In this document: positions 1 through 8,400 of the stretch, piece by piece
How the letters are laid out: the number at the start of each line of letters is the position of its first letter
Position numbering within the stretch: position 1 is the first letter of the stretch
Program-made: the position numbers and the translations under genes
The notes under the pieces: model-generated
The model's input: the letters and a program-made list of their open reading frames with translations, nothing else
The model's database searches: none
Told to the model about the DNA's origin: nothing
NCBI GenBank assembly: GCA_007693385.1
Contig: REDR01000094.1
Location: 1 to 47,648 of the forward strand
Reading direction: 5' to 3'
Length of the DNA: 47,648 bases
DNA from: Anaerolineaceae bacterium
GTDB lineage: Bacteria > Chloroflexota > Anaerolineae > Aggregatilineales > Phototrophicaceae

Positions 1-47
1 GCCACAATGTCTGAAATGACGTTGGTATCCAGTACAAAAACGCTCAT
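1..47 (-). CDS. VapC-like PIN-domain toxin, N-terminal fragment
   Basis: Only the first 15 codons are in the window (the gene runs off the left edge). They read MSVFVLDTNVISDIV, which matches the start of PIN-domain ribonucleases, where the first conserved acidic residue sits in the VLDTNV motif (Asp7 here) and helps bind the catalytic metal. The ATG overlaps the TGA of the upstream antitoxin gene as ATGA, so the two are translationally coupled, as is normal for type II toxin-antitoxin pairs. Family assignment rests on this short motif plus the coupled small acidic gene. Confidence 0.7.
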   Translation of the reverse strand, partial: MSVFVLDTNVISDIV

Positions 48-283
48 TCTTCAGTGTCCAACGCTTCGATGTATTCTTCGTTCATGGCGCGTTCGATCTC
101 GGCGAAATCTTCCTGCGCTAATCCTTCGCGGATGTCGGCAAGTGCAGTCAGCAGATCGTCCATGTTGACCGTTGCCGGACGTAGCACAAATTTTTGCTCT
201 TGATCTTCGATGTATTCGCGCAATTGTCGTAATTGTTCCGGCGAGAAATGCGTCACTGCTTTCTTTACATCATCAAATATCAT
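44..283 (-). CDS. Type II antitoxin, partner of the PIN toxin
   Basis: A 79-residue acidic, probably mostly helical protein. Its N-terminal half (residues 1-30) is basic/amphipathic and could be the DNA- or dimer-contacting part; the C-terminal half is rich in Glu and Asp (it ends ALDTEE), as expected of the segment that wraps the toxin. It is preceded by a good ribosome binding site (AGGAGAG, 7 bases before ATG). It overlaps the toxin start by 4 bases. I do not recognise the exact antitoxin family; the role is inferred from size, charge and coupling to the PIN gene. Confidence 0.7.
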   Translation of the reverse strand: MIFDDVKKAVTHFSPEQLRQLREYIEDQEQKFVLRPATVNMDDLLTALADIREGLAQEDFAEIERAMNEEYIEALDTEE

Positions 284-440
284 GCGCCGTCTCTCCTAAT
301 GTTCACGACTTTTCATCTTATTCTACTCTTATTTTACGCGGTTTTCGATCAATCGTAGTGTGGCCGGATGATTCCCCATCCTGTGATTTCACCGGACATG
401 CCGCTATCATACAGCAGGTTTTTATGGATAAAAAGCACGA

Positions 441-446
441 TATAAA
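441..446 (+). promoter_or_regulatory. Possible -10 box of trmH (leaderless)
   Basis: TATAAA lies 5 bases before the trmH ATG. With usual spacing transcription would start at or within a base or two of the start codon. A T-rich stretch at 418-424 could act as a weak -35. No ribosome binding site is seen, in agreement with leaderless initiation. Confidence 0.35.
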
Positions 447-451
447 CGCTT

Positions 452-1105
452 ATGAGCAGACAACGCTATTTGACCAGTGACGAACTACTACAGGCCACCG
501 AAGGTCCGACTACGCTACGCCGTCAGGCACGCATTGAGGCGGTGGCCGCCCGCCGCCAACGCGGGCTGATGGTCTTGATGGAAGATGTATACAATCCGCA
601 TAATCTGGCCGCTATCGCCCGCAGTTGTGACGCCTTCGGCGTGCAGGACATCGCCTTTACCGTCGCCGACGCGGACGACTTCGACATCCACGAAGCCGGT
701 AAATATACATCCAGTGGCGCGAGTAAGTGGCTGGATTATCGCACGTTCGCCGATGGCACGGCGGCTTGCTTGCGGACGTTGAAGGGGGAAGGCTGGCACG
801 TCATGGCGACGGTGTTAGCCGATGATGCGTTATCGCTGTATGACGTTGATTTCACCGCGCCGCATCTGGAAAAGCTGGTCGTGATGGTCGGCAATGAGAA
901 GGACGGCATCTCGCCCATCGGCGCGGAAATGGCCGATTCGCGCATGGTCATTCCGATGCAAGGCATGATCCAGAGCTTTAACGTCTCCGTCGCCACCGCG
1001 CTGACCTTAGCGGAGATCACCCGTCAGCGCCGCGCCAGCCCCAAGCGTTACACACTCAGCGACGAGGACGCGGCGCGTCTGGCGCGTGACTTCGCGCTCC
1101 GTTAG
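452..1105 (+). CDS. trmH: tRNA (guanosine-2'-O-)-methyltransferase, TrmH/SpoU family
   Basis: 217 residues, normal for TrmH, which uses S-adenosylmethionine to methylate the 2'-OH of G18 in tRNA. The three SPOUT motifs are present in order: motif 1 around residues 44-63 (DVYNPHNLAAIARSCDAFGV, with the catalytic-type Asn and Arg), motif 2 MVGNEKDGIS near residue 145, and motif 3 IPMQGMIQSFNVSVATAL near residue 167, which forms the trefoil knot binding AdoMet. No Shine-Dalgarno is visible before the ATG, and a TATAAA box ends six bases upstream, so the mRNA may be leaderless. The gene stands alone, convergent with the peptidase gene (stop codons overlap by 4 bases). Other SpoU enzymes with rRNA targets are possible, but motif wording fits TrmH best. 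Confidence 0.88.
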   Translation: MSRQRYLTSDELLQATEGPTTLRRQARIEAVAARRQRGLMVLMEDVYNPHNLAAIARSCDAFGVQDIAFTVADADDFDIHEAGKYTSSGASKWLDYRTFADGTAACLRTLKGEGWHVMATVLADDALSLYDVDFTAPHLEKLVVMVGNEKDGISPIGAEMADSRMVIPMQGMIQSFNVSVATALTLAEITRQRRASPKRYTLSDEDAARLARDFALR

Positions 1106-2007
1106 GCTTCTAGCGGATACGGCCCGGTCATGGCGGTGTGCAGATCACCCGCCGCGTCAATCCACGCGATAGGCATGTGTGCGGTAGTGTGCGACGCGCC
1201 GAGCCGTCCGTCCGCGTCCAGCGCGATGACGCCAACTTCCGGGTCCGGGATGTGGGCGGCCACCTCCTCGGCGGCGGAAACCGCCGCTTCTGTCGCGCTG
1301 ACGCCCGCCGCGATGCGGTCAACCACCTGCTTACTGAGGACGTGGCGCATGATGTTCTCGCCCAGTCCGGTTGAACTCGCGCCGCCGTAGCGATCATCAG
1401 AATAGCCGCCCGCGCCGTAGATCGGCACGTCGCCGACGCGCCCCTTCTTCTTGTGTGGCGAGCCGCCGGTTGATGTCGCGCTGGCGATATGGCCGACGCT
1501 ATCCAGCGCCACCGCGCCGACTGTGCCGCGTCCGGGCGGGATGACGGCATCCGCGTTCGTCAGGCGATGCTGGAAGGCGATGAACTCCTCCTCCGTGACC
1601 AGCGAGACATTGGGCACCAGCCGCAGGCCATAATCCACCGCCAGCTTCTCCGCGCCCGCGCCGACGAAGAAGCGATGACCGCTATTCTGCATGATGAGGC
1701 GGGCGAGCGTGATCGGATTCTTGACCTGCATCACGGCGGCAATCGCGCCGAAATCACGGTTGCGCCCGTCGGTGATGAGCGCGTCCATCTCGACTTCGCC
1801 CATGTCGTTCAAGAAACTACCGAAGCCAGCATCAAAAAGCGGATGATCTTCTAAGATGATGGTTGCCTGCTCGACGGCGCTCAACGCGCTACCGCCGCCG
1901 CGCAGAACCTCCCATCCGGCGATCAACGCCCGTTTCATGCCGTCCAATACCTGCGGGTGGTTGTCTTTTTCCCATGGCCCCGCGCCCCCGTGTAAGATGA
2001 GCCGCAT
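1102..2007 (-). CDS. iaaA: Isoaspartyl peptidase / L-asparaginase (Ntn-hydrolase, type 2)
   Basis: 301 residues from the ATG at 2007, chosen because it follows AGGATACAGGGGG and gives the family's typical start MRLILHGGAGPW. The enzyme cleaves isoaspartyl dipeptides and L-asparagine after autocatalytic splitting of the precursor. The self-cleavage site is the GTVGAVALD motif; Thr162 becomes the N-terminal nucleophile of the beta subunit. The alpha-subunit signature HGGAG (6-10) and the later TSTGG motif that binds substrate are present. The open frame extends 50 codons further upstream, but that segment is a basic low-complexity run overlapping the htpG 3' end and is not part of the family. 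Gap to htpG is 43 bases, so co-transcription with htpG is plausible. Confidence 0.9.
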   Translation of the reverse strand: MRLILHGGAGPWEKDNHPQVLDGMKRALIAGWEVLRGGGSALSAVEQATIILEDHPLFDAGFGSFLNDMGEVEMDALITDGRNRDFGAIAAVMQVKNPITLARLIMQNSGHRFFVGAGAEKLAVDYGLRLVPNVSLVTEEEFIAFQHRLTNADAVIPPGRGTVGAVALDSVGHIASATSTGGSPHKKKGRVGDVPIYGAGGYSDDRYGGASSTGLGENIMRHVLSKQVVDRIAAGVSATEAAVSAAEEVAAHIPDPEVGVIALDADGRLGASHTTAHMPIAWIDAAGDLHTAMTGPYPLEA

Positions 2008-2050
2008 CCCCCTGTATCCTTTCTGTATGCGTGCCGGTGTGCGGCGACGC

Positions 2051-4300
2051 TTATTTGATGTCCTCTTTGTCGGCGTCTGCCGCGTCGTCCGCTTCGTCAA
2101 AGGCTTCGGTCTGTTGCGTGTCGGGCGCGGTGGCGTCCTGTGTGGCTTGCGCGTCAACCGTCTCTTCGCCGGTGGTCACGTCGCTGAACTCGGCGTCCTC
2201 GATGCTGGCGGCGGGATGTGTGGCGGTGGCGTCGTTTTCGTCAGCCGTCAATTCTTCTTCAGCGAAGGCGGCATCTTCGCCCTCAGCGAAGGCATCTTCG
2301 CCCATCATCGCGCTGAGGTCTTCCATGCTGGGCATTCCCGGGATGCCGGAAGGCGGTGCGGCGGGTGGCGCGTCCATCTTCGGCGCGGCGGCGAAGTCCA
2401 GATCGCCGGTCGCGGTGCCGGTGGCGGCCTGCATCAGCAGATACAGGCGCTCGGCCATCGACGCCGGATCGGGGTGGATGCCATCTTGCAATAGCGCGGT
2501 CTCGAATATTTGCTCGATCACCGCATCGACCACCGTCTGATCGCCGCCCTCTAGCATGTCGCTGAGGTTGTGAACCAGCGCGTGGCGACGGTTCAATTCC
2601 AGAATCTTCACCGGAAGCTCGTATTCGCGTTCCAGCAGACGATTCAGCCGGAACATATTGCGCGATGCGGCGTTTTCGTCGCTGACCAGCCGCGCCGGAT
2701 TGCCGCTAAGCGTTTGACTCTCGCGCACGTCGCGCACACGCTCACCCAGTACCGCCTTAAAGCGCTCGATCACCGCGCCGAATGTGTTGGCCGGTACCGG
2801 ATCGTTGGGTGATTCGTCTTCGTCTTGTGCCGTGCCGATCTCGCTGAGGTCGATCTCGGCTTCGTCCACACTGCGGAAGGCGTGATCTTTGTACTGCGTC
2901 AAGCCCATGACCATCGCGGAGTCTACCGGTTCGGTGAAATATAGCACTTCGATGCCGCGCTTGCGGAAGGCGTCCAGATGCGGACTGCGGCGGGCGCTGT
3001 GCCAGTCGTCGGCGATGATGTAGTAAATATCCTGCTGATTTTCCGCCATGCGCTCGACGTATTCGGCCAGCGTGTAAAATTGATGCTGGTCGTCGTCGTG
3101 CGTGGTCTGGAACAGCAGAATCTCCATGATGTCTTCGCTCTGGTCGGGCGCGATGTAGACGCCCTGTTTGATGAAGCGCGACCATGCGCGGAACAGCTTG
3201 AGGTACTGGTCGCGCTCTTTGTTGACCAGCCGCTTGAGGTCGCTGAGTACGCGGCGGGTGATGACTTTGCTCAGGTTCGCCATGACGCGATTGGCACGCA
3301 CGCTCTCACGGCTGACGCTCAACGGCAGGTCTTCGGTATCGACCACGCCCTGCACGAATCCCAGATATTCCGGCAGGATGTCCTTGTTGTATTCTTGAAT
3401 CAACACCTTGCGGGCGTACAGTTGCAGGCCGGGTTCACGGCGCGGGCTGAGCATGTTCTGCTCGCTGGATGACGGGAAATACAGCAAGGCGTAGAACTGC
3501 AAAGGCGAGTCGGCTCGCATGTGTAGGCGGTGCGCCGGTTCGTTGAAGTCCATCGTCATCATCTTGTAGAAGTCGTCGTATTCTTTATCTTCGACTTCTT
3601 TGGGGTCTTTGCGCCAGATCGCAGTCTGCTTGTTGGTTGGCTCGTCCTCGCCGTCAACGTGGATGGGGAAGGCGATATAATTGGAATGAGCGCGGATCAC
3701 CTGCTTGACGCGGTAGCCCTGTAAGAACTCTTTTTCCTCGTCTTTCAGCGTGATGATGATGTCGGTGCCGCGTTCTTCGCGTGGGGCTGGCTCGATGGTG
3801 TATTGCTCGCCGCCGTCGCTCTCCCACGCGAAAGCGGGGGCATCCGGCAGATATGACTTGCTGACCACGCGCACGCGATCCGCCACCATGAACACCGAAT
3901 AGAAGCCGACGCCGAATTGTCCGATCACGTCTTGAGCGCTGGCTGACCCGTTCTGGTTCTCGCGCATCGCTTCGATGAACGCTTTCGCGCCGCTTCGCGC
4001 AATCGTGCCCAGATTGCTGACCATATCTTCCTGTGTCATGCCGATGCCGGTGTCGCTGATGGTCAGCGTGCCCGCTTCCTCATCGAAGCTGATGTCGATA
4101 CGCAGGGGGGCGTCGGGGCTGGTGATGTCGTCGTTGGTCAGCATCTCGAACTGCACGCGATTCAGCGCGTCGGATGCGTTGGAGATCAACTCGCGCAGGA
4201 AGATTTCGCGCTCGGTATACAGCGAATGAACCAGAATATCCAGCAGTTGTTTGATTTCCGCCTGAAACGTGAAAGTTTGTTGTGTTTGGTCTGTTGCCAT
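2051..4300 (-). CDS. htpG: Chaperone HtpG (bacterial Hsp90) with long acidic C-terminal tail
   Basis: 749 residues from the ATG at 4300, which has a clear GGAGAAGG ribosome binding site; an in-frame upstream start exists but lacks one. The N-terminal GHKL ATPase domain carries the Hsp90 signatures LISNASDAL (ATP-Mg binding Asn) and DTGIGMT; middle and C-terminal dimerisation domains follow. The core ends near residue 636, close to the 624 residues of E. coli HtpG. The last 113 residues are an extra low-complexity tail: a Pro/Met-rich stretch (PPSGIPGMPSMEDLSAMMG) and then a strongly acidic disordered segment (32 Asp/Glu against 3 Lys in the tail) ending KEDIK. Function of the tail is unknown. 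HtpG folds client proteins in the cytosol under stress. Confidence 0.96.
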   Translation of the reverse strand: MATDQTQQTFTFQAEIKQLLDILVHSLYTEREIFLRELISNASDALNRVQFEMLTNDDITSPDAPLRIDISFDEEAGTLTISDTGIGMTQEDMVSNLGTIARSGAKAFIEAMRENQNGSASAQDVIGQFGVGFYSVFMVADRVRVVSKSYLPDAPAFAWESDGGEQYTIEPAPREERGTDIIITLKDEEKEFLQGYRVKQVIRAHSNYIAFPIHVDGEDEPTNKQTAIWRKDPKEVEDKEYDDFYKMMTMDFNEPAHRLHMRADSPLQFYALLYFPSSSEQNMLSPRREPGLQLYARKVLIQEYNKDILPEYLGFVQGVVDTEDLPLSVSRESVRANRVMANLSKVITRRVLSDLKRLVNKERDQYLKLFRAWSRFIKQGVYIAPDQSEDIMEILLFQTTHDDDQHQFYTLAEYVERMAENQQDIYYIIADDWHSARRSPHLDAFRKRGIEVLYFTEPVDSAMVMGLTQYKDHAFRSVDEAEIDLSEIGTAQDEDESPNDPVPANTFGAVIERFKAVLGERVRDVRESQTLSGNPARLVSDENAASRNMFRLNRLLEREYELPVKILELNRRHALVHNLSDMLEGGDQTVVDAVIEQIFETALLQDGIHPDPASMAERLYLLMQAATGTATGDLDFAAAPKMDAPPAAPPSGIPGMPSMEDLSAMMGEDAFAEGEDAAFAEEELTADENDATATHPAASIEDAEFSDVTTGEETVDAQATQDATAPDTQQTEAFDEADDAADADKEDIK

Positions 4301-4341
4301 CTTACCTTCTCCGTGTGATTGCGTTTTCATGGAACGCCTCA

Positions 4342-4369
4342 TTTTTAGCACGGCAACGTAAGAAAGCAA
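4342..4369 (-). promoter_or_regulatory. Possible htpG promoter
   Basis: On the minus strand TTGCTT (4369-4364) and TAAAAA (4347-4342) are separated by 16 bases, placing transcription start near 4335, about 35 bases before the chosen ATG. The match is moderate. No CIRCE element (TTAGCACTC-N9-GAGTGCTAA) is present. Confidence 0.3.
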
Positions 4370-4405
4370 TTAGACGGCGGGATGCAATCCGGCGTGATGC
4401 GATTT

Positions 4406-5353
4406 TTAGCCGATATGGGCGATGATGCGTCGTGCCGCGTCGATGCCCTGTTGCACGCGCTCATCCAGATGCGGCGGGGCGCTGGTCGGTACATAATCGC
4501 TATTGGCTAGCGCGACGCCCGCCGGTAACAGCGATTGGATGTGGGCGACGGTGCGCGGGTGGTCGGATTGCCGCCACTGTGCCGGATCGCTGTGCGGCCA
4601 TGTGGCGATGTGGTCGGCGTCGGGATTCGGCGGCCAGCCCATCAGCGCGGCCAACTCGCCCACCGGATCATCGGGCAGGTCGTGGGCGGCGAAGCGGAGC
4701 GCGGCCTGTATCACCGTGCCATTTTTCGATGGCGTTCGCGGTGTGCCGGTTAAACACTGGATTTCGGTTAATGGCGTGTCCGGCGGGATGACCAGCGGCA
4801 GACCATCGCTTGTCCGGTAGCCCACCGAGACGCGGGTGATCGTATCGTAGCGATAATCCAGCAAGCGGTAGCTGATTTCCGGCGTCAGCGTGTAGAATAC
4901 GCGCTCCGCATAAAGCGCCGGAATCGCCACGACCAGCGCCCGCGCATCCAGCAACATACCGTTTTCCATGCAGATGGAGAAGCGCCCGTCGTCGAACCTG
5001 CCCAGCGTGCTGACCGCCATCCGCATCATACGCGGTATGGATTCGATGCGTCGCGCTAGCGCGTCGATCAAGACGCGGTTGCCAGCGTCGAAGGCCAACC
5101 GCCCCTCGTCGGTGACGAAAGCGTGATCCATGATGCCGAGTTCCGCCAGATACGCCTCGAAGCGTCCCGGCTCGGCGATGTCGTGCGCCATCATCGCGCC
5201 ATCGAATATGAAGCCGTTGACCGTCTTTGTCTGTAGACTGCCGCCTAATTCCGGCTTGACCTCGATCAGTGTGGTCGGGATGTGGTTCTTGTGCAGTTCA
5301 TAAGCGGCGGCTAGCCCGCACAATCCGCCGCCGACGACAACGACATCACGCAT
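4406..5353 (-). CDS. FAD-dependent oxidoreductase, protoporphyrinogen oxidase / amine oxidase-like
   Basis: About 315 residues. The N-terminus is a Rossmann fold for FAD: VVVVGGGLCGLAAAYEL with the GxGxxG-type pattern, then an acidic residue at the end of strand 2 (LIEVKPELGG, where the EVKxxLGG motif is the family's second flavin contact). It resembles NAD(P)/FAD proteins of the HemG/HemY-PDS group but is shorter than the usual 450-500 residues, so the substrate domain is reduced and the substrate cannot be named. Alternative starts: GTG at 5368 and ATG at 5365; I use the ATG at 5353, which gives MRDVVVVGGG, but an AAAGG site lies closer to the upstream starts. Stands alone between htpG and the TIR-STAND gene. 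Confidence 0.75.
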   Translation of the reverse strand: MRDVVVVGGGLCGLAAAYELHKNHIPTTLIEVKPELGGSLQTKTVNGFIFDGAMMAHDIAEPGRFEAYLAELGIMDHAFVTDEGRLAFDAGNRVLIDALARRIESIPRMMRMAVSTLGRFDDGRFSICMENGMLLDARALVVAIPALYAERVFYTLTPEISYRLLDYRYDTITRVSVGYRTSDGLPLVIPPDTPLTEIQCLTGTPRTPSKNGTVIQAALRFAAHDLPDDPVGELAALMGWPPNPDADHIATWPHSDPAQWRQSDHPRTVAHIQSLLPAGVALANSDYVPTSAPPHLDERVQQGIDAARRIIAHIG

Positions 5354-5472
5354 AACGTCGCGCATCACCTTTCAGCTAGTGAATTCGTGAATATCTTCCC
5401 ACGACTTTATTTTAACCGCTTTCGGTGATGGCGGCGCGAATTTTGGTTATATTGACCGAACGTGCGGGCGGG

Positions 5473-8400
5473 CTAGCTATCGGCGGCCAGCAAGCCCGGC
5501 ACCAGAATTTGCACCGGACGCGGCTCGCGCACGCTACCGGCCACCCAGCCCTCCGCGCCGTCCTCAGCGCGGATCAACCACCAATTCAGGCCGGTGGCGG
5601 TTTGTGGCCCGTCGAGTACCGTGACCACCGCGCCGCGCTCTAGCTGGAATTCCACCGGCGCGGAATCGCCCGGCTCGCGGCGCACGTTAACGCGCAGGCC
5701 GTCGGTGGCGTTAATCATCGCCTGCTGGCCGATCCGCACCACGTTCCATTGCGGCTCTGGCGTCGGCGTCGGCACCGGATACGGGTAAATCTCCGGCGGC
5801 GTCAGGTCGTCCTCCACGCGGAATAGTTCCAGCTCGGACGCGTTCAACTGCTCCACCATGCGATACGTCGCCATGAAGCCCAGCAGATCATCAGCGAAGG
5901 GGAACGCCCGCCAGCGCCGCAACTGCCCGTTGTTCAGGCCGGTGATGATGGTGCGCCCGTCTCTGCTGAATTGCACGTTCATGAAATTCTCGCTGGCGCT
6001 GATCTCGAACACGCGCATATCAAAAGCGGCGGCGTCGGCGCTGAATGATAGCGGCGCTTCGCGCTGGCCGGTAGTCAGGCTGTTGCGGATGTCCCAGACG
6101 ACCAGCGTATCATCGGCGCTGATGGTGGCGAATTGCGGGCGCACCGGCGAGAACGCGACGCCGGTCACGCTGGCGTTATGCACATCGAAGCGGCGCAACA
6201 GCGCCCGCCGTGCGTCGCGGGCTTCTAGCCCTTCGGATGTATCCCACAGGATGACGCGGCCATCGTTCGCGCCGGACAGCGCATAGTTGCCGGTGGCGTC
6301 GAACGCGACAGAAGTCACCGGACGGTTGTTGTGCCCCTCGTATGTGATGAGTGGCTGGCCGCTATTGGTATCCCACAAGATCAGCGTGCCATCCGCCGAC
6401 GCGCTGAGCAGATAATCGCCGTTGGGATGCACCGCCAGCGCGTTGACCGTGCTTTCGTGGCCGGGCGCGTCCTTGTCTTCGCTGGGGGACAGTTGCCACA
6501 GCGCCGCGCCGCTATCGCTCGACCAGATCACGATTAGGCCGCGTGTGTCGGCGGTGACGAAGCGCTCGCCATCCGGGAAGAAGGCCGCCGCCGTGATGGT
6601 CTGGTTCTCGTGCAGGCGCGGGGCATCCGGCACGATCAGCCGGTCATCGCCGCGCACCGTGTCCCATAGCACAATGCGCCTATCGCCGTGCGCGGTGAGC
6701 GCGGTGCGGGCGTCCGGACTGAGCGCCATCGCGGTGATGCGCCCGTTGGGTTGGCCGCCCGCGCTGTCGAAATTCTGGACGATCAGCCCGCTAGCGGCAT
6801 CCCACAGGAAGGCCGCGCCGTTGACCGTCGTCGTGAAGATGGTGCGGTCATTGTCGCCGTATACGCCGCGCAGGTCGCGCCCGTTCAGCACGGAGAGCGT
6901 GCCCGCGTCCGCCGCGTTTTGCACGTCCCACACGCGCATGATCGCGTCTAGATCAGCCGTGACTAGCACGCCGCCCGCGCTACTCAAGCTGATGCCGGTC
7001 ACGGCGGCGCGATGATCGCGGAAGCCGTACAGCACGCGACGCGGTGGCGCGACTCGCCAGCGCAAGACCAACCCTTCGGCGTCGGCGCTGAATAGCGTGT
7101 TGGACGGTGCATCGTAGGCGATGCCGGTCACGGTGGATTGATGGCTGTTGAGGCGATCAATCACGCGGTTCAGGCTGAAGTTCCACAGGATGACGAGGCC
7201 GTTCTCGTCGCCGCCGGCCAGCAAATTCGAGCCGTCGAGGAAGCTGACCGTCGTCATCGGCGCGGCCTCCGCTTCTTCGTCAAGGCCGGTCAGGAAGTAT
7301 TGCCGCGCCACGCGATCCGATTCGATGCGCCACACGCTCACCCGTTGATCCTGTCCGGCGGAGGCGATGGCGGTGCCGCTAGCGTTGATGGCGACATCGT
7401 TGATGATGGCGCTATGGTCGCGCAGGGTGAGCGGTTCGCCGGTACCGTCTAGCGGGCGGGCGATCACCGTTTGATCGACGCCGCCGGATACCAGCCAATC
7501 GCCGGGCGCGTCGAAGGCCAGCCCGTTGATGCGGGCGCTGTGGTCGCGCCATGTCGCCACCGGCACGCCTTCCGCCGCATCCCATAGCACGATCAAGCCG
7601 TCGGCGTCCGCCGATGCTACCAGACCACGAGCGCCGTTATAGGCGATGGCGGTCACTTCGGCGGCGTGTCGCCAAACTTCCGTGCCCGTCCACCGCGCTA
7701 TCTCCACGCCTTCGACCATATCCCACACCACCAGCAGGCTACCCCAGCCGACGAAAGCGCGTTTGCCATCTGCGCTGATCGCCAGCGCTTGCGCCGCGAC
7801 GCCATCGGTGCTGATGCGGTGGCGCGTGCCCGGACGATAGACCACATCAGCCAGAATACGCTCGGAGAGTTCCGGCAAGTCCGCCGCGTCCAGATCAACC
7901 AGCGCGGCGTTAACCGCCAGCTTCGCGGCTTGATCGCTCTCGAAGGAGTCTAGCTCGCGGTTGGCGCTGGCCGAAAGTGATAGGCTGACGGCGCGGCGCA
8001 GGTTAAAGACGGCGCGTTGCTCCGCGTCGCGGGCTTCCTGTTGCGCGATGAGCGCTAAACCGGCCAGCACACCCACCGCCAGAAAGCCGACGATCAGCAC
8101 CACCACCGCGAAGCGGAGCCGTGTGGCCGCCTTGCGTTGGAGCGTCAATTCGCGCTCCATGCGCGAGCGATCCAGCGCTTCCTGCCGTTCGTTCTCGGCG
8201 ATGCTGACCTGCATGAATTCGCGTTGTAGCGGCGTGGCGTCGGCGTCGTCCAGCCAGCTCTCCGCCCGCGCTAGCCGGTTGCCGGTCAGCAGATAGGCGG
8301 TGTCGTGGTCGCTGGCTTGCCAGTCGGTGGCCGCCTGTAGAATCTCGCTACCCAGCCGCAAATCCTCTAAATCTTGATTCACCCATTCCCGAAAGCGATC

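Noticed and set aside
2008-2157. Upstream extension of the isoaspartyl peptidase frame
   Set aside because: Low-complexity Arg/Lys/Thr/Pro run opposite the htpG tail; the family starts at MRLILHGGAG with a good ribosome binding site.
4300-4405. CIRCE element before htpG
   Set aside because: No TTAGCACTC-N9-GAGTGCTAA inverted repeat is present, only a repeated GCTAAAAAT string.
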